NCBI GenBank assembly: GCA_905215505.1
Contig: CAJMPU010000003.1
Coordinates: 62,001 to 126,000, forward strand
DNA: 64,000 nt
Source: an uncultured bacterium
Lineage (GTDB): Bacteria > Actinomycetota > Coriobacteriia > Coriobacteriales > Coriobacteriaceae
Direction: 5' to 3'
Positions 62,017 through 64,000 of this stretch are shown piece after piece. Within the stretch, counting starts at the first letter, position 1. Every line of letters starts with the position of its first letter. The notes under the pieces are model-generated. The model was given only the letters and a program-made list of their open reading frames with translations, searched no databases and was not told the origin of the DNA. The translations under genes and the position numbers were made by a program.

Positions 62017-62991
62017 TTAGCCCAGGACACGAGCCATACGGGCCTTGAACTCGGACAGGAAGCGCGGGGCGTCCACGGTGAGCGCCACGAGCGCGCTCTT
62101 ATCCGGATCGGACAGACGGTGCTCGTCACAGATAGTGCGGCCGCGGTACTCGCCCAGCAGGTCGACACGAAGATTGCAGCCGAGCGCACCCACGAGCGTG
62201 GGATCAATCGCCACGGCAACCGCCAGCGGATCGTGCAGCGCGCAGCCGCCCAGGTAGGGCGCGTTCATTTCGTACGAACCGATATAGTGCTCGACCATGC
62301 TCGCAAACGCGCAGCCAGCCATAGTGCCCGAGCCCGTCCAGCCGGCAACGTCGCGACGTGTGAGCACCACGCGGTGCGTCACATCCAAGCCCACCATGGT
62401 GAGCTTGCGGCCCGAGCGCAACACGGCGTCGGCAGCCTCGGGGTCGCCCGCCATGTTGGCCTCGGCGCCCGCGCTCACGTTGCCGGGCACGGTAAGCGCA
62501 CCGCCCATCACGACCACGCGGCCGATGGACATCATCGCCGCCGCATCGCGCTCCAGGGCAAGCGCCAGATTGGTGAGCGGGCCGGTCGCAACGTAGACCA
62601 GATCGGGACCATAGGTACGCGCGGCATCAATCAGGTAATCGACCGCCGCATTGCCATCGGCCGACGTCGCGCCCACTGGCTCGTACGGCGAGGCGGGCAC
62701 GCTTGCGCCGCCAATACCGTTCTTGCCGTGGATAAGCGTGGTGGACGCCGGCGGCGTGTAGGGTTCGGTCGCCTTCATGGGACGATCGGCGCCCAGGTAC
62801 ACCGGCACCTCGGGACGACCCAACAGGTCGAGCACCGCCAAGCAGTTGTGCGCCGACTGCTCGACGCGCACGTTACCAAAGCACGTGGTGATGCCGACGA
62901 GCTCCACCTCGGGGCTTGCGATGGCATAGGCGAGCGCCATCGCATCATCCACACCCATATCCAGATCAAGGATCAGCTTCTTGGTTGCCAT
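62017..62991 (-). CDS. Ribonucleoside hydrolase, IU-nucleoside hydrolase family
   Basis: A 324-residue enzyme that hydrolyses nucleosides to base and ribose. The Ca-binding motif is LDLDMGVDDAMALAYA near the N-terminus; VATGPLTNLALAL and VMGGALTVPGNVSAGAEANMAGDPEAA are family motifs, and HDPLAVAVAIDP carries a late Asp ligand. Pyrimidine or purine preference is not clear. Starts four bases after the ribokinase stop. Ribose released would be phosphorylated by that enzyme. Confidence 0.92.
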   Translation of the reverse strand: MATKKLILDLDMGVDDAMALAYAIASPEVELVGITTCFGNVRVEQSAHNCLAVLDLLGRPEVPVYLGADRPMKATEPYTPPASTTLIHGKNGIGGASVPASPYEPVGATSADGNAAVDYLIDAARTYGPDLVYVATGPLTNLALALERDAAAMMSIGRVVVMGGALTVPGNVSAGAEANMAGDPEAADAVLRSGRKLTMVGLDVTHRVVLTRRDVAGWTGSGTMAGCAFASMVEHYIGSYEMNAPYLGGCALHDPLAVAVAIDPTLVGALGCNLRVDLLGEYRGRTICDEHRLSDPDKSALVALTVDAPRFLSEFKARMARVLG

Positions 62992-62995
62992 TGTT

Positions 62996-63991
62996 CTACT
63001 CCGCTTCTCCGTCTACATCCAAACCGTCTAAACCAAACTTGTGCTCGACTTCCGTACGCGTGGGAATTGATTGCTGAGCGCCCAGGCGCGACACCGTCAC
63101 CGCCGAGGCGCGAGCGCCCGCCGCCATGCACTCAAAGAGCGGCAGGCCCTCCAGACGAGCTGCAGCAAGCGCGCCAATAAATGTATCGCCCGCGGCCGTC
63201 GTATCGACCACCACGCTCGAAAGCGCCGGCATGCGCAGCGGCTCACCGCCATCGCCGAGCGTAACCGAGCCGGCGCCGCCCAGCGTGATGACCGCAGCCC
63301 CGGCGCCCTTATCGAGCAGCGCATTGAGCGCGGCGACGCAGCTCGCATCATCTGTGGGCAGAATGCCCGTCAGCACCTGGCACTCGGTCTCGTTGGGGCA
63401 GACCAGGTCGACCGCAGGCCACGCTCCTGCCGGCAGGTCGCAGGCGGGCGCCGGGTTAAAGATCGTATAGAACCCCAGCTCGTGAGCGCAAGAAAGCGCC
63501 GCGGCCGTTGCTGCAAGGTCACATTCGCCCTGGGCAATAAAGACGCTTCCGGCAGCCGGGGCAATCTCGCTGGCATCGCCGTCGAGCTCGTCGGCCACCA
63601 AGCGCCTCAGTGCGCGGGCAACGTCCTCGCCCGCAAGCGCATGGTTGGCGCCCGGCGACAGCACGATGCGGTTGTCGCTCTCACAGCGAATGATAGTCGC
63701 GGTACCGGTCTCCACGTCATCGCGACGCGCCACAAACTCAACGCCCACGCCGGCATCCTGGAGCCCTGCCACAAGCGCATCGCCAAAGGTATCGCGCCCA
63801 ACAGCGCCAATCATGCACGTGCGCGCACCCATGCGCGCAGCGGCAACGGCCTGATTGGCTCCCTTACCGCCGGCGTTGGTGATAAAACCGCTGCCACCGA
63901 CGGTCTCGCCCGCGCGCGGCATGCGCTCGCACGCCACCGAAAGGTCCATGTTCATGCTGCCGAACACCGCAACGATGCTGTGATCCGCCAT
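62996..63991 (-). CDS. rbsK: Ribokinase
   Basis: A 331-residue PfkB-family kinase. Motifs: FGSMNMDLS (N-terminal substrate site), [16 protein letters not shown], and the anion hole/catalytic base [13 protein letters not shown]. It phosphorylates ribose to ribose 5-phosphate using ATP. First of a two-gene unit with the nucleoside hydrolase on the minus strand. The upstream promoter is outside the window. The start at 63991 gives the full family N-terminus. Confidence 0.92.
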   Translation of the reverse strand: MADHSIVAVFGSMNMDLSVACERMPRAGETVGGSGFITNAGGKGANQAVAAARMGARTCMIGAVGRDTFGDALVAGLQDAGVGVEFVARRDDVETGTATIIRCESDNRIVLSPGANHALAGEDVARALRRLVADELDGDASEIAPAAGSVFIAQGECDLAATAAALSCAHELGFYTIFNPAPACDLPAGAWPAVDLVCPNETECQVLTGILPTDDASCVAALNALLDKGAGAAVITLGGAGSVTLGDGGEPLRMPALSSVVVDTTAAGDTFIGALAAARLEGLPLFECMAAGARASAVTVSRLGAQQSIPTRTEVEHKFGLDGLDVDGEAE

Positions 63992-64000
63992 GGAAACCTC

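Overview
The window is high-GC DNA from a gut-type anaerobic actinobacterium, most likely a Collinsella or a close relative (Coriobacteriia). The basis is the gene content, recognised from memory rather than by a search: a pknB/FHA/PP2C/FtsW-PBP operon of actinobacterial type, pyruvate:ferredoxin oxidoreductase, a mannose-family PTS, DUF5692, DUF4867 and LuxR-type membrane regulators. Most of the window is ordinary dense, GC-rich coding sequence. One island (about 36.8-43.1 kb) is visibly richer in A+T and looks acquired.

Layout. 0-7.2 kb: the tail of a DUF4143 ATPase, an anchored protein, a TetR/DUF5692 pair, and a divergent Fe-S flavoprotein followed by a HypA-like protein. 7.3-10.9 kb: a mannose-family PTS (EIIAB, EIIC, EIID) and a DUF956 protein. 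10.9-22 kb: tRNA-Arg(CCU) and the operon for Ser/Thr kinase, FhaA, FhaB, PP2C, FtsW-PBP fusion and PASTA kinase, read on the minus strand, with a 62-bp-period palindromic repeat array on each side. 22-27.4 kb: a LuxR-type membrane regulator with two HTH domains and an ABC-2 exporter operon. 27.4-32.9 kb: a YcxB-like protein, then dnaX, ybaB and recR with small hypotheticals. 33.1-36.8 kb: a second signalling set (anchored protein, atypical kinase, FHA protein).

36.8-43.5 kb: an island between two copies of the FHA gene 3' end. It holds a decayed methyltransferase, an ABC exporter, an IS110 remnant, and a minus-strand cluster of a radical SAM/SPASM maturase, two unannotated Cys/Asp-rich peptides that share the leader MKHIHP, and a 35-residue membrane peptide. 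Nearly every Cys in the peptides is followed by Asp two to five residues later, the pattern expected for Cys-Asp thioether (ranthipeptide-type) RiPPs. This is the most interesting system in the window.

43.9-64 kb: pyruvate:ferredoxin oxidoreductase, a second DUF4143 ATPase, carbamate kinase, a complete IS110-family element inserted in a palindromic repeat, a 6-phospho-beta-glucosidase, DUF4867, luxS, and a sugar locus (FGGY kinase, split transketolase, FucI/AraA-type isomerase, LacI regulator, nucleoside hydrolase, ribokinase), almost all on the minus strand. The isomerase, split transketolase and kinase suggest catabolism of an unidentified aldose through a phosphorylated ketose. The hydrolase and ribokinase suggest ribonucleoside salvage.
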